The notes under the pieces were generated by a model, which saw nothing but the letters and a program-made list of their open reading frames with translations, made no database searches and had not been told where the DNA came from. From assembly GCA_008360975.2 (NCBI GenBank), contig CM039180.1, positions 9,019,122 to 9,083,121 of the forward strand: 64,000 bases of DNA, in the 5' to 3' direction. The first letter of the stretch is position 1, and each line of letters opens with the position of its first letter. Source of the stretch: Lichenostomus cassidix (lineage: Eukaryota > Chordata > Aves > Passeriformes > Meliphagidae). A program made the translations under genes and the position numbers. Below, piece by piece: positions 1-13,183 of this stretch.

Positions 1-1266
1 TATGTTGTAAAAGATCTCTAAGATCTTTGAGACCTGAGTGAGAAACAGCATCCAGGAGTCTTCACCCTTAAGGGGCAAGAGACTTATGCTGTATGTCCTC
101 CTACTTGTGGTTCCCTGTGTTGCAGTGGTGCCTGCAAATGCTGTAGCTGCATTTCACACACAGACTAAAGAAGAGGAGAACAGCTGCAAGTGACCTGCCT
201 AAATATCTGCTTGCAGGTGCAGGCCCATGGGACTCTGTCCCATATTGAATGGCATTTTTGCTGCCTATAATGTTTCTGCTAGTGATGGAAAGTGTGGAAA
301 GTAGCATGTGACCACATGTTTTAGGCAATTTGATCCTTTCTCAGATTGTGAAACTGGGCTTTTCTGTCTTATTAGAAAATACAGTTTCCCTCTCGTGTAA
401 TACTTCTTGGGAATGATAAAAAAATGTTTTGCAGTTGTGAGGTGCTCTAATTGATGAGAAATATGAGCAGATACGTGATTTGCCTTATTCCTTCCCTACG
501 TGAAAAGAAGGACCCATTGTATACAGAGGTACAGTATTTACCCTAGAAACTTAATGGCAAAGGAGTTTTGGGAAAACTAATTATGGCTCTTAAAATACCA
601 TTAGGGCAGGGCTCAGGCAAAGCTCCTCACTGATTTTGGATGAAGACTTGAGCTCTGACATTGGTGGTAAAGCACAAGGCTGTGTTATACATGATTCCTG
701 TTTATACACCTCTGTGCCTAATTCATTGGATACATATATACTGCCAATACCTGTGCTCTCTAATTTAAACCATTACCAAAAGCATTAGCTGTGTGAAGAG
801 CTTGATAGATGTATGCTTAAAGATAATTATGCATTTACTGTGTTTTAATTCTGATTATTGTTTTCTGTCAGCAGACTTGATGTGCTAAACTATTTTAGCA
901 GTATTTGTCATTATTCTGGCAAATCATTGCTGGAAATGAATCACTGCTGGGTCCTATGAAATTCCAATGCATTTTTTAAATTCTCCTGGGTTTTTATCCT
1001 CCAATATTCAGCTGTGTGTAAATTGAATGTGAAGCTATTAGAATCATGGGCTCAGTGGTAGCTTGACTCACAGCAATGTGAAGAATGAAAACAATCATCT
1101 GTGCATGTTAATCGCAAAACATTATTAGTGATGTTTCTCCCTTTTTACACAGATGTTTGAAATATTGCAACAAATCCTATATTAGAATAACTTATTATGA
1201 TATTTAGTTTGTTAACTTTAACATCTTATCTTAATTATAATGCCTTTATTTATTTATTTTTTTCAG
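1..1266 (+). other. PCLO: PCLO upstream intron, 3' end
   Basis: This is AT-rich DNA with no credible coding content, read as the tail of the intron before the Piccolo exon because it ends in a good splice acceptor. The pyrimidine-rich stretch at about 1245-1263 is interrupted by A residues and followed by CAG at 1264-1266. Possible branch-point adenines lie in the TTAAC-like motifs at about 1211-1222. The short open frame at 101-328 on the minus strand resembles no protein I know and looks like chance. Confidence 0.85.
1245..1266 (+). promoter_or_regulatory. PCLO: Splice acceptor of the PCLO exon
   Basis: A T-rich tract ends in TTTTTTTCAG, immediately followed by codons for Ile-Ser-Glu-Trp, which begin the conserved second half of zinc finger 1. 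The reading frame is phase 0 at this junction. No other AG lies between the tract and the exon. Confidence 0.93.
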
Positions 1267-2667
1267 ATCAGTGAATGGCTCTGTTTAAACTGCCAGATGC
1301 AAAGAGCATTAGGAGGTGACCTAGCACCAGGTCTTGGTCCTGGGCCACAGCCACCTGCACCCAAACAGAAGACACCCATTCCACCTTCAACAGCTAAAAC
1401 AACTCCTCAGCCACAGCCTGTTCAAAAGAAAGATGTTACTCCAAAACCTGATCCTTCACAGTTAGCAGATTCAAAAAAACCTCCACCACAAAAAAAGCAA
1501 ACACCCTTGCCTGCGTCTCCCCCTGTAAAATCAAAACAACCCCGTGCAGAGCCTACTGAGATCCCCCAGCAAACAGATGCCACTCCAAAATCTGATCAGG
1601 TCAAGCCACCCCAGGCTGAAGATAAGCAAAAACAACCCAGTGTACAGAAGCCTACGGCAGACACTGTATCTACCTCTGCAGCACCAGAGCAGAAACAGGA
1701 TTTGGCAGGTCCCGGACCACCAACTCAACAGAAAGTGACAGACTCCCCAAAGCCAGAGCTTGCAAAGCCATCACAGGACACACAGCCAGCTGGGGATAAA
1801 CCGGATTCCAAACCTGTTCCACAAGTGTCCCGGCAGAAGTCAGATCCCAAGCTTGCGTCTCAGCCTGGGGCTAGACCAGATGCTAAAGCTCAGAAGCCTG
1901 TTGAGCCAACACAAACAAAAGAGGATCCTAAAAAGTTACCAACAAAACCAGCCCCAAAACCTGATACAAAACCAGCTCCCAAGGGCCCACAGGCAGGGGC
2001 AGGACCCAAGCCAGGGCCAGCACAGCTGGCACCTCAGCCCCAGCCACCTCAGAAAACTCCGGAGCAATCAAGGCGTTTCAGCCTCAATCTGGGAGGTATC
2101 ACTGATGCCCCAAAGCCTCAGCCTACAACACCACAAGAAACAGTTACTGGGAAACTCTTTGGATTCGGAGCTTCAATCTTCAGCCAGGCCTCAAATTTAA
2201 TTTCCACAGCAGGTCAGCCAGGGTCTCAGACATCAGCCCCCCCTCCGCCCGGTCCCGCAGCAAAGCAGCCCCAGCCTGCAGCACAGCCTCCAGCCGCTCA
2301 AGCAGCCCCCAAAGCGGCTGGTCAGGCTCAGCCTCTCCCAAAAGCTGCTCCTGTAAAGAAAGAAGCCAAGCCTCTTACAACTGAAAAACCAGAACCATCA
2401 AAAGTGGATAGTGTTTTAACTAAAGGATCGGATTTAGAAAAGAAACCTGGTTTGGCTAAAGACAGCAAGCCTCAGGCTGCTGAAGCTAAGAAACCTGATG
2501 GGCTGTCGGAACCAGAGAAAGCCAGCCAGCCTGAAGCATCTTGTCCCCTTTGTAAAACTGGACTAAACATTGGTTCTAAGGATCCCCCCAACTTTAATAC
2601 CTGTACAGAGTGCAAGAAAGTTGTGTGCAATCTCTGTGGATTTAACCCAATGCCACACATAGCTGAG
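1267..2667 (+). CDS. PCLO: Piccolo (PCLO) internal coding exon spanning zinc finger 1 to zinc finger 2
   Basis: Piccolo is a giant scaffold of the presynaptic active-zone cytomatrix. Its two N-terminal zinc fingers are reported to bind the prenylated Rab acceptor PRA1, and they are implicated with Bassoon in restraining Siah1-dependent turnover of synaptic proteins. This exon encodes 467 residues, phase 0 at both ends. Residues 1-17 ([15 protein letters not shown], Cys6 and Cys9) are the last cysteine pair of finger 1. Residues 18-268 are a Pro/Lys/Gln/Ala-rich linker with local repeats such as [13 protein letters not shown] at 227-239. Residues 269-317 form a well-conserved block (RRFSLNLGG, then [17 protein letters not shown]). 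Residues 426-457 carry three CxxC pairs (Cys426/429, 446/449, 454/457), the first part of finger 2. The open frame extends upstream to an ATG at 1240, but that lies in the intron before the CAG acceptor, so it is not a start. The frame also runs three bases-triplets past the donor into a TGA, again intronic. Identification rests on remembered similarity to mammalian Piccolo. Bassoon is the only close alternative and fits less well. Confidence 0.97.
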
Positions 2668-2673
2668 GTAAGG
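2665..2673 (+). promoter_or_regulatory. PCLO: Splice donor of the PCLO exon
   Basis: The sequence GAG|GTAAGG is close to the consensus 5' splice site. It follows the Glu codon that ends the first part of zinc finger 2. If read through, the frame reaches a TGA three codons later, so intron retention here would truncate the protein. Confidence 0.95.
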
Positions 2674-3992
2674 TGATGGAGTCTGTATTTACTTTGTATT
2701 GCTACCTGCAGGCTCCCTGAGCTGTGGAGACATAAAGAGCTGATTTTTAGCTATTGAATTGTTAAGAAAGTTTCTCAAGCATTTCATCATCTGAGATCTT
2801 TTCAAATTAAGTATCTGTGTTGTTTGAAACTTAGTCACTTGTCAGATAGTACTTCTGATGAGGTTTTGGTGTATTAATTTGGTCTGGTATAGGTGGTTGC
2901 TAGGGCTTTGAGACCTATAAGAAGATATGGGTATGAACTCCTTTGAAATTGGTGCTACTATGACACAGCAAACTACTGTACTTTCAGTCTGTTGTAGGGT
3001 AAGCTACTTTTTAATATACTTCAGTGTTGTCTGCTAACGTGTGCTTCTTTAATCAGTGCCTCTGATTCAAAAAACTATTGAATGAAGGAATGTGCTAATG
3101 CTCAGTTATTGTCCTTCTCTCCTGTTTAATATATCCCTAAATTTATTCCATTAATCTCATTCTGGCTCTGGAGTCTTTTCATATGCTGATGTGCTCATTA
3201 AGAAGGTTAAAGTTTGAGTGATACCTGTGTGGTGAAAGATGTAGTTTTTTGGCATGAGCAATGCAAGTCTCAAAAAGTTACTTCATTCATTAAAGACTGT
3301 CACTTTGAAAGTGCTTTTTCTGTAATTGCCTGAGACAACTACTTATATTTAAAAGAATTACACAACTTATTTTCAAGAGTTTCCTCACATTGCATGTTTT
3401 TATCCACTTCCTTTCTACATGTAAATTTTTTTGAGAAGGGGAGTGGAAACTTTATACTAGCTTAATGGAAAGGTGGAAGCACATCTTCCTTGCCCTATGA
3501 GTTTGGCAAGTTTAATTCAATAGGAGAAGACCACCTAAAGTACTTGTGAGCATTTGAAAAGTTTAAGTTGTGCTGCACATGAGGGTTGTGGCTGTTGATG
3601 TTCTGCCTTTGAAAACTGAATGAATAAAGGACAAATGACTGCCAGGCTGAAGGATATCACAGCTCTGCCTTAAGGTGAGAATAAATGTTGGAAGAAATTG
3701 CACATTGCAGGGAAAATATTGCTTATGTTGTTTGCATATGCCTTTTTTTGTGGATTATTTTCTGGAATATACTATAATTTGAGAGATCTTTGTCCTACTA
3801 TAACAAGCAAATTTTATCCATCACATGAATATGTTGTCTAATGTGTTTGTGGTCATTTTGGTCAGAAAGAAAGGCCTGAAAATGTGGGAAGATTGATCAG
3901 TGATTGAAAACTGGGATTCAATGGATTTTTAGCATTGTTTATGCACTGAATACCATCAAACACACATACTCCATCATTTTCCAACTGTGTGT

Positions 3993-4022
3993 ATACACAC
4001 ACACACACACACAAACACACAC
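3993..4022. repeat. CA dinucleotide microsatellite
   Basis: An alternating CA run of about 30 bases, interrupted once by an extra A near 4013. It sits in the intron and is likely length-polymorphic. Confidence 0.95.
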
Positions 4023-7000
4023 TTATATGGGTTTAAATGTGAGAAATGCATATGACATTTTCCAGAGGCACTCTAGTATGCGTACACAGAGTACCATGGA
4101 AACAAGATGTGCCAGTTCTGGTGAAACACTGCTCAAATGACAACTACGCAAGTCCCAGTGCATGACTTGCCTTCTTCAGAGTTGACTTAGTTGCGATGGT
4201 GTGGGACTGCCTTGTGGTGTGCAGACATGTTTCTTGGATTTCTTCTGGTTAGGGTGAGAAGGCTGGTGCTCTGTTTCTGGTTTTCCATCACTGTTTTTGT
4301 TAGAAGATTCTCTCTGTTTCTGCTCTTTAGAATATACAGGGCTTGAAATATGGTTTATTTCCTTTAGTCGGACTTCCTCATGCTTTTCTTTGTCTCTTCA
4401 GCTCCTGCTTGGATTTTCCTTTTCCTTATACTATACATTTCCACCTCTGTCCACATTTGCTGTCTTGCCCTCTTTTCCCCAATCATTTTTGCTAAAAAGT
4501 GGCAACTTACTTTTCCTTCACAACAGGAGGTAGTTTGCTTAGATGAGGGCATCCTGACTTTCCTTTTCATAAAGATTGGACAGACAGAAGAGGGAGCTCA
4601 TCCTTTCATCTCCCAAATGAGCTATGTAAATAATGTATTTACCCTCAGATAGCAGTTCTGTCCCTGGATGCACAGGATAGAGTATATACATTTTACATGG
4701 CAGAAGCATGATGTTGAGGAAACAGTTTATGCTCACTTGCATACTGTTTTCTTCCACCATGTTCTTCTAACATATTCAGTACAGTCTTGGAGACTTTATT
4801 TACTTGTCTCTTTTTCTTTAAGGATTAGGAATGAGAAATATGAATGCTTTTCAAAATTGGTCTTTCTGGTGGTTTTCTACCTAATTCTTTTATTCCTATA
4901 CTGTGCAATCAGATTAAAAAAATAATTCCAGGAGCTACATGCTTTCTTGGCCCCAGAAGTGATTTTGGATGAACAAACATAATGCATATCTTAGTGTTGC
5001 TTTGGACCTGCAGATGTATCACAGTTATTCTGACGGTTGTTTGTGGATTGTCGACGTGTTCATTCCTCAGTAATGGCTGAAAATGAGTGGAGTGTTATTG
5101 GCTGAGTGATGGATGAACCCTTGTTGCCAACAAAGCTTATATTAGGCTATGTGATAAGGATCAGTCCCATGGAACAGGAAAACCAGTGTTTCACTGCCAA
5201 ATGCAGAGGAGCTTCTAAACCCCATGGGCACTTCCACCTTAAGATCTCTCAGCAGGGAATTTTTTCCAGCCAATGTGCTGCTGTACTGCAGACATGGCTG
5301 AGAGTACTTTTAAGGGAAGAAAGTGCTTTCTTGCACTGGCAGTTGTTTGTTCTTTCTTGTATGTGAGAGAAATAACTTTAAAAAAAGTCTTTAAGCTACT
5401 GCAAACAGTCAGTCCTCTAATAACCCTTCTACTGCAGAAAATAGAACTAGACTCTTACCTAGTCAAAATCCACATATGCTATTTACTTCAGTGAAATTAT
5501 TTTGATTTGTGCAAGCAGAGAATTAGGCTAGAATACTTTTCCTTAAAATGCGTTGATTGTTCCTTTTCTCCCTGATTTGTTGATCCAACAGTCAAACAGC
5601 TATTTACTTAAATGATAATTTATCCCTGGTGCAAACAGCCACAAATGATTAAATAAATGACACTTGATAGATTTCAGAGACCCACAGGACCATGGGAGCC
5701 CTAGTGCATTAGCAGACTCCTTATTCTGCCATTTGCTCAATGGGGAGGAGAACTGTTTACCAGCTCTGTAATTAGCTTTCCAGCTCAGGTAGTTTGAAGC
5801 AGGTCTATTTTTAGTAACAAAGCACAAGATCACAACTGCTGAAGCCAGAAATGAAATGTGTGGCAACGACCATTTTGTGCATTTAAAACTCAGTGAACTG
5901 TTCAGAATATTGAGCAGGAGCGGAGATGGTTGTCTATAATGTAATTATGTATGTTGAAGTCAGGAATGTAGAACCTGTGATAAATTACTGCAGTAATAAA
6001 ATGTTAAAGAAAAGGTGATTTAAAAGCTAAATTAAGGAAAAATAAAATAACCCAGATTTTTAGATTCTTTATGGGCAAGATGAAAGGATAACATCTTAAT
6101 AGATTTGCATTATGAAAAGAATGAGCTGAAAAAGTGAAGAGTGCATATGTGACTGTGCTAATGGATTTAATCTAATAGAACTGCCAGGAGAACAACAGAA
6201 GCACTTTTGAGTCTACTGATAGCTATAAAATTACCTGGAAATGTACTAGGAAGTAAAGAATGTTCCATGTGTGAAATAAATTACTGGGGCTACAAAAAGT
6301 AGAGAATTGTTTTGAATGATGGAGAAGGACAGGGAGGACTGGATAAGGGCAGAAAAGACATCATGTCTCTGAATTGCTATAGATTTTTTATTTGAAAAAC
6401 ATGTAATCTGTTAAGAGATGTGATCAGAATTGATAATATAAACAATTTCAGAGTTATGTTTGTTAATATTGTTTATTACAGAACGTATAGTCAGTGTGAA
6501 ATTGTTTTATGTTGGTACATGTGATGGCAGGAATCTATAAAGCTTGGTGGTTTCTGTCCAATCTAAATCCTTATATATCTTTTAAAAAATATAAATAGAT
6601 GTATAACTTGCCAAAAGAATTGACATGTTTTTCTGATAACTCATTTTCCCACTTCTGCTTATTAGACCTAGCTAAATGATTTTTTTCTTGTCCCCACATA
6701 GTGTGGAGAGACAGAAAAGCAAAAATATGAAGGATTTTTTTTTTTTAATAAGCACAGTGCTATCGTTAAACTCCATAGTATTACCAGGTGAAAAATTGGC
6801 ACCTTGCTCTTCCAGTAGGAACTTCTAGAAGTAGCAGTAAATAGCATTTTGGACCTGATATAAGCTGGAGATGAAGGGAGCAATTTTGTGGTGGCATGGT
6901 GTCATATACCTGGATACATCTTGGGTTCTTCTACCTCCTCCCAAAATCCTATAGGAAGGGTACTGGCACAGGTGAGTGAGAACCCAGTGTAAATAATTCT

Positions 7001-7859
7001 GCTAGATTCTGTTTTTCCAAGACTTCCCTGATATGTGACATGGACTGAGGCCCTAATCAAGTGTATTCAAGGTTCAAAAGTAGGTTTCCAAGAATAATTA
7101 AAAAAACAACCCAAACCTATGCTAAGTGAATCAAACCCTGCTATTGAATGCCCAAATGTGCTTTAGACTTCTTAAAACAAGGGTGCGGCAATATTATAAA
7201 GTAATAATCCATCTATTATTCTAATTATTCTAATGAAAATCCCTAAAATAGTGACTGCATCATCTATCTACCCATTGCCTATCATTAATTAACAGGACTG
7301 TACTGTCATGTATTTCCTACTTGAAAAAGCTCAGACCACTCTGCAAACTGGCAGGTTTAGCTCCTATAAGAAATTCCTGTCTTCTCCCTTACGTTTAGTG
7401 TTGAGTTGTTTTGGAAACAGATGGTGTCTGGGAAACACAGTGAAGAAGAATTTGCACTAAAGACACAAAGAGAAAAAAAAACCACTCCTTTCAATCGTAT
7501 AACTTATCTTCTCTGCTTCTTCCCTCTCCCTTTAAAGATATTTTTAAAATTTTGATTGTAAAAAAGTGAATGCTATTACTGTTTAATAAAGTAACTAAAT
7601 AATACAGAACATAATAGGCTAACACAATGTACTCCCTAACATTTATACAAATTTTACCCATTTAATGACAATGCTTTATAATTTAGAAAATATTAAAACT
7701 ACTGCTAATTATTATTTTGAAAGATAAAATCTGGCATTGAAAAATAGAGTGCATGTTAGATAATAAAAGCCCTGTTATATTTCTTGACTGTCAGAATGAA
7801 ATTATTTTCACTTCAAATTAGGTATCCCACTTTTCTGTTTAAGTTATTCAATATGCATT

Positions 7860-7873
7860 AAAAAAAAAAAAAA
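7860..7873. repeat. poly-A tract
   Basis: Fourteen consecutive A residues. No transposon body was recognised upstream, so it is treated as a simple repeat. Confidence 0.9.
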
Positions 7874-10472
7874 GTATTAAAGTGGAAATATTTTTCAAAG
7901 CAGAATGACTCACCTCTTCCCTTTTTCCTGTAAAGCACATATATTGTGTCTATACAGAATGGAAGGGCTAATATGGAATGACTCTGATGGATGATTTAGT
8001 TAAAATTGAACACAGATAAATATTTAAAAAAATTTAATGCCTGAATTCACTTTTTAAATGAGTCTTAAGACCATAATCTTCATCAACAGTTAGCTTTCTG
8101 GTATTCACATTTGCAGAGACACTTAAATGCTTAATGACAGACAGATACTTGTAAAGATGTCAGGAGCTCATGTCCTTCTCTGACGCCTCAGCTAAAGCTG
8201 TGTTCCAAAAAACTCAGCTTTGACCTGATGATTTTACAGAGGCCTGAACTTCTGTCTTCTGCACGTGGCTTGAGCTGTTCCTTTAGAGCAGTGTCTAGCT
8301 TCTATTTCAGCCCCTTTGGAGTCCAGACATGGAAACCTCTTTTAGAGTCTGATTTTGGTGAGTCTCAGAATAGTTCAACCAGAGGCAGTACTGCTTGGCA
8401 TTAGGCATACCAGCTGCAGTTACTTTAATAGATAACAATAATAATAAAGCCTGCTCATGGTCAAGTGTGATGTGGTGGTGGTTTGCCAAGATTATTTGTT
8501 CTTCAATGGCATTATATACAAAATACAGACCTACGAATAGACAGGTGACTTCAGGACTCTCATCCTCAGCTCATTCCTGTTGCTGCCATTGGTACAGCCA
8601 AGCTTCTTGTCTCCCAGTTTCCTCCAAGACCCCACAAGTCTGCACTCGAGTTTCAACAGAGTGAACCACAGCATCCAGATAACTTATTCAGTAGATGTCC
8701 TGTGATGGTTTTGTTTGAATTCCCCATCACTGTAGAGAGAAATGAAAATATCCTTTCTTTCTCACAACTTTCTCTGAACAGGTGTCTTGCTGTTCAGTAG
8801 AGCTGCTTGGTGTAGAGCAACTTATGCAGTTTCATTTTTTGGCAGTCAGGTTTTGATGGTTATTTCTAAGTGTGATCTTGGGACAATATTTGAAAGCAAG
8901 GCATCTTAGATCTCCATGGTTATTAGTCAATGTTGTTAATACTGCATTCTTGTTAATTTTCCTTTTCAGTATTTATGACCACAAAATTAGGTTTTGTTTT
9001 TCCCCCAGCAATTAAATGCAAGGAGTGAAGATTGGTCTCATTGCTCAAAGTAATAGTGTGACCTTTGGAAGGACTAATACCATGATTAATCACCTACTAT
9101 CTGTTTTCTTTATTCTAGTCTCTAAAAGTTTTCAAATTACTTTTCTGAACAAAGAACTCATTGAAACCAACAATGAGATATAGACATAAAGCCATGTAGG
9201 GCCAGATGGCTTTTATTAATGCTGGTACTGGACATTGATGGTGTGAAATCCAAAGGGACGTCTACTGCAGCACTGCTGCTGGCACACAGCTCCTGTCTAT
9301 CTGGCTGTTTTTCATCCACTCTGAATTCATTTGCAATGAATTCTTTACTTACATACGTTTATTCCATCTTAGCTGCCTTTGCATTTTTGAAAGGTAAAAT
9401 ACTTTGGTGAATGATTAATCCAGAGCTTTCAGTGTTGATTCTTGTGTGTGGTTTACTTTATTCCTCTGCAGATAGTTTATAGACTAGTGTATTAGAGACA
9501 GTCAAGCTGGAGTCACAAATCTAAAACAGATTATCATGAAAATTACTGACCTGGCCTTGAGCCAGGTGATTTTCTTCTTTGTTACTTCATTAGAAATTTG
9601 GTTGGTGTCCCATTATAAAATGAGGAAGAAATCTTTTGAAAGCTAAGCAGGTATTGATTGTTTGAAATTTTTCTACTCAATTTTATAATAGTAATTTAAA
9701 GAGAATTTTATTGAGATAAAGGTATTTCATGTTTTTTTCTTCTGTTACAGAAAAATATATTTTTGTTCATGTTTTACTGAGGAAAAAAAAATGCCTGATT
9801 TAGAAACTTTAAATGTTGGCCAATGACCCACTTCCAGATTTTCTTTTGCAAACAGAGAAAATCTAATGTATGTTAAGTGCCTCAATTTTTTTTTTTTTTT
9901 TGGTGCCCAGGTAAGATATTACATGCTATCTGATCACATTAATGATATGTGGAGACATTGTCATAACTTGTGTGACCATAAAAATATAAAACATTTAGCT
10001 TTTTGTAAGGACCCGTACATAGTTTTGGTGTTTTCTGATCGATTCCCCATAGGGAGGAGCTTCAAATCACTTTTTTTTTAATATTCCAGGAATATGATGA
10101 GTTGGTGCCCTTCCAAGGAACAAATATTATAATAGCATTTTGAAAAATATCTGAGGATTTTATATACCTGAAACCAGGATATTTTTCCCTGAATGTTTGT
10201 TACTGTGATTGACTGTAGTAGGACAGATAGATATTGCAGTATTTAATAAAACTCTGAGAAGACAGTATACTGTCAATAAATTTTGTGATCTCATTTCTTG
10301 AAAAACAAAGGTATTTATGTTAAAGAAGTTCCAATTCCTGCATATGTAAAAATTCCATGTAATGTTTCTGCTGACCAAAAGCCGAATGTTTGTCTCATCA
10401 CAACAGTATATTAAAAGAAAGGACAATATTTCACACAAAAAAATTCTAAAAATCACTACTGTGTTTCCAATA

Positions 10473-10499
10473 CTCATGCTATTATTGGAATAGCATGAG
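10473..10499. repeat. Perfect 11-bp inverted repeat (hairpin)
   Basis: CTCATGCTATT at 10473-10483 is the exact reverse complement of 10489-10499, with a 5-base loop. A competing 6-bp pairing (TCCAAT at 10466-10471 with ATTGGA at 10484-10489) overlaps it. No function is implied by the sequence. Confidence 0.9.
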
Positions 10500-13183
10500 C
10501 GTAATCAAAGTAATTTTGCAACTAATTTTAACAGTTTGAAAGAAGTGTGGCCAGCTATAAAAATAAACCTTCAGAGGTAAAGGAAGAGATGAAATGAGCA
10601 AGAGGGGGCACTTACTTGATTTCTTTTTGTATTCTACACATAAATATTTCTCCCAGAGTAGGGGAAAGAATGTGTCATTTGAGGAGACAGTGGCTAGTAA
10701 TTATTTTTAGTAATTCTGCAACATATATAGTTCAGTGGACCAGAATGAGAACAAACCTGGCTTTAGATTTAATGTTATTTATCTATTAAATTGATTTCTC
10801 TAGTATTACTAAGAGTAAGGATGGAGGCAGAGGGGAACCTAAGCCATTATATAGTAGTGGAAAGGCGATTAGATTCATGCCAGTAAGCTTCTGGAGATGC
10901 TGTCTAGCAGCATTTGAAACAGGAGGTCACAGACTGATGCTGAAGAGGGGGATTAGCTGCTGCTGAACTATTCTGGCTGAATTTTGCACAAAATGCTGTT
11001 GAGTTGGGGGGGAAGGGGAAATAATATATATTTTTGCATCACTATAAAAAAATGTAAGAAAGAGCCAATAGGCTGTATCAGACCAGAACACTCACTGAGA
11101 AGAACGATGAGGTTTATCAGTTTTCCATCTGTGTTTTGTAGGTTAATGAAATTACTCAAACAGTGAGGTAACTTAGGCTTCTAAGGACAAGACTTGAAAG
11201 ACCATCTGGTGGTCTTCTGTTTTTAGTATTTCTAGATTAGTAAATTTCTTTGTTGTTGTCAGGTTTTATTTTTGTTTTTCCTTTCTTTTTTTCTTAGCAA
11301 ACAGCCTTCACATTAGAAATGGTCCAGTTGACATGTACAGAAATTAGAAATTGAACATATGAAATCTTGTCCTATGTACACTATTTTAATGCATGTAGTT
11401 ACTTTTATGAGGAGATTTTGTGGTTACCTGAATAATTGTGCTAAAGACTCAACATATAATTATATATTTGTTTTATTTTTCTTTTAGATTTCTGGCTATT
11501 TTCCTGGCATGCATGAGTATATTGCTGTGATTTGTTTGGTTTTACAATGGCATTCTCATAATCACACACATTTGCAAATGCAGGAGTACACTGAAGATGT
11601 TGACATAACTCTGATCCTCATCAGTAGTTGTCAATACAAATATTGGAATATGTTTTGAAGTGTCACTTCTGTAATTGATCTTAAGTTTTGTATCTTCCTT
11701 TTTATTTGAGAAGAAAAAGATATATTTCTTTCTGACTGATGACAAACTCTTAGCTATTGTCTTCAGGATACTAGTTAGTAACTATATTTTTGTACATTTA
11801 GAGCATGTCCTTAACTATCTGGAAAAACTGTCAGAGATGCCTGTTCTTATTCATCACCCTCCCCCTAACAAACACACCAACTCTTAAATGTCTACATAAA
11901 AATTATTTTCCTACAGCAATTAATGAAATATTGAACTCTGACACAGTACAAGAAAACCAGCCTGAGCACATATCCAACTTTAGATGCTTTCTTCTTGCTT
12001 TTGAATTACAGTAGGAAAAAACCTGGAATATTTGAAATACCTGTTATTTCTTAAACGTTTTTGTATTGAAATATGCAATAAATATTTTGTTTGCCTGAAA
12101 GTCAAATTGACTGAAAATTGTCTAAAACAGTAAAGTTTCAACATATTCTACCTTCTGGCTCTTGTTTTTTGGTGTTTCATAAGAGTGTTCTTATGAGTGT
12201 TTTTAAAATCAGAAGTGGACATTGGATTAAAGTTTCAGCACTATCTCTAAAAGTATTTGGATTTTTGTGAAGTTTAATTTTAACTATAGAAATACAAGAA
12301 TTCAGAATAAAACCAAGTTGTGCTTAGATTTATTTTTTAAGTGCAATGTATTTTCTGCTTAATGTGGCTCAAGGTTGATGTCATGGTGTGACATTTGTAA
12401 GACTGAGAAAGTGTAGGCTTTGTACTCATTACAGAACAAGTTGAACAGGACTACCTCTTTCATGGGTTTCTGTAGGTGCACCTCTGTGCTGACCTACAAT
12501 GCACTTCTGTTTTTCCCTGAATCAGTCTGAGCCAAGAACATTTGTATTGTGCTGTGTAGTGAATTTTTAAAGTAATGTGCTCAGTATAGCTGGGACTCAA
12601 TTACAGTGTTATCCCAGACCTCTAAAGAGGAAGAGCACTGCCATTTTTCTTCTATATCACCTATCAGCAGAAGGATCTCCTGATCAAACCATGAGCTCTC
12701 ATTTGATTTGGCATCCTTTAAAATACTTTAGCTGAGCTGCTTCTTCTCCAGACCTGTAAGAATTGTGTTAGTGCTCTCTCACCCTTCAAATGACAAATCT
12801 GGGCAGTGTTTTTTTCATGAGGTGCAATGAACACGCATTGTAGCTAAAGGAACTTATGTTTGAATCCATAATGCTTTATAATTAGTTACAGATATAATTA
12901 GAGGCTTCAGTGAAATTCATACTTGTCCCTCCCCTTCCTTTCTTTTGTATGCTATTGGGAACTGGCATCAAGAAATGTTCAGCTTTCACATGGGGCATTG
13001 GCTTGTTCCAGGTGTTGGTCTAAGGTCTGGTGGACTTTCCCCGATGAGTTCCTTAGGCTCATTTAAGTTTGGTCCTTGTATTTTCAGGATGAAATGAAGA
13101 TATATTTGATCTTGTAAGTATCTGTATGTCTTTAGTACCTGTAATGGGCAAGGTGAAGCTCCCTCTACCTAAAAACCATAGCA

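Larger units (their letters stand above)
2668..13183 (+). other. PCLO: PCLO downstream intron, first part
   Basis: About 10.5 kb of AT-rich intron. No exon, RNA gene or recognisable interspersed repeat was identified. It holds a CA microsatellite (3993-4022), short homopolymer A or T tracts (for example 7860-7873 and about 9887-9901) and a perfect 11-bp hairpin (10473-10499). Open frames here are short, on both strands, and show no family resemblance. Confidence 0.8.

Noticed and set aside
1240..1266. ATG at 1240 as the start of the Piccolo open frame
   Set aside because: It lies in the pyrimidine tract before a CAG acceptor, and the encoded MPLFIYFFQ has no Piccolo similarity. The frame is simply open into the intron.
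1544..2200. Open frames overlapping the exon in other frames and on the minus strand
   Set aside because: They are shadows of the repetitive Pro/Lys/Gln-rich coding sequence.
10160..10477. 105-codon minus-strand open frame
   Set aside because: Composition is typical of random AT-rich translation and no motif is present.
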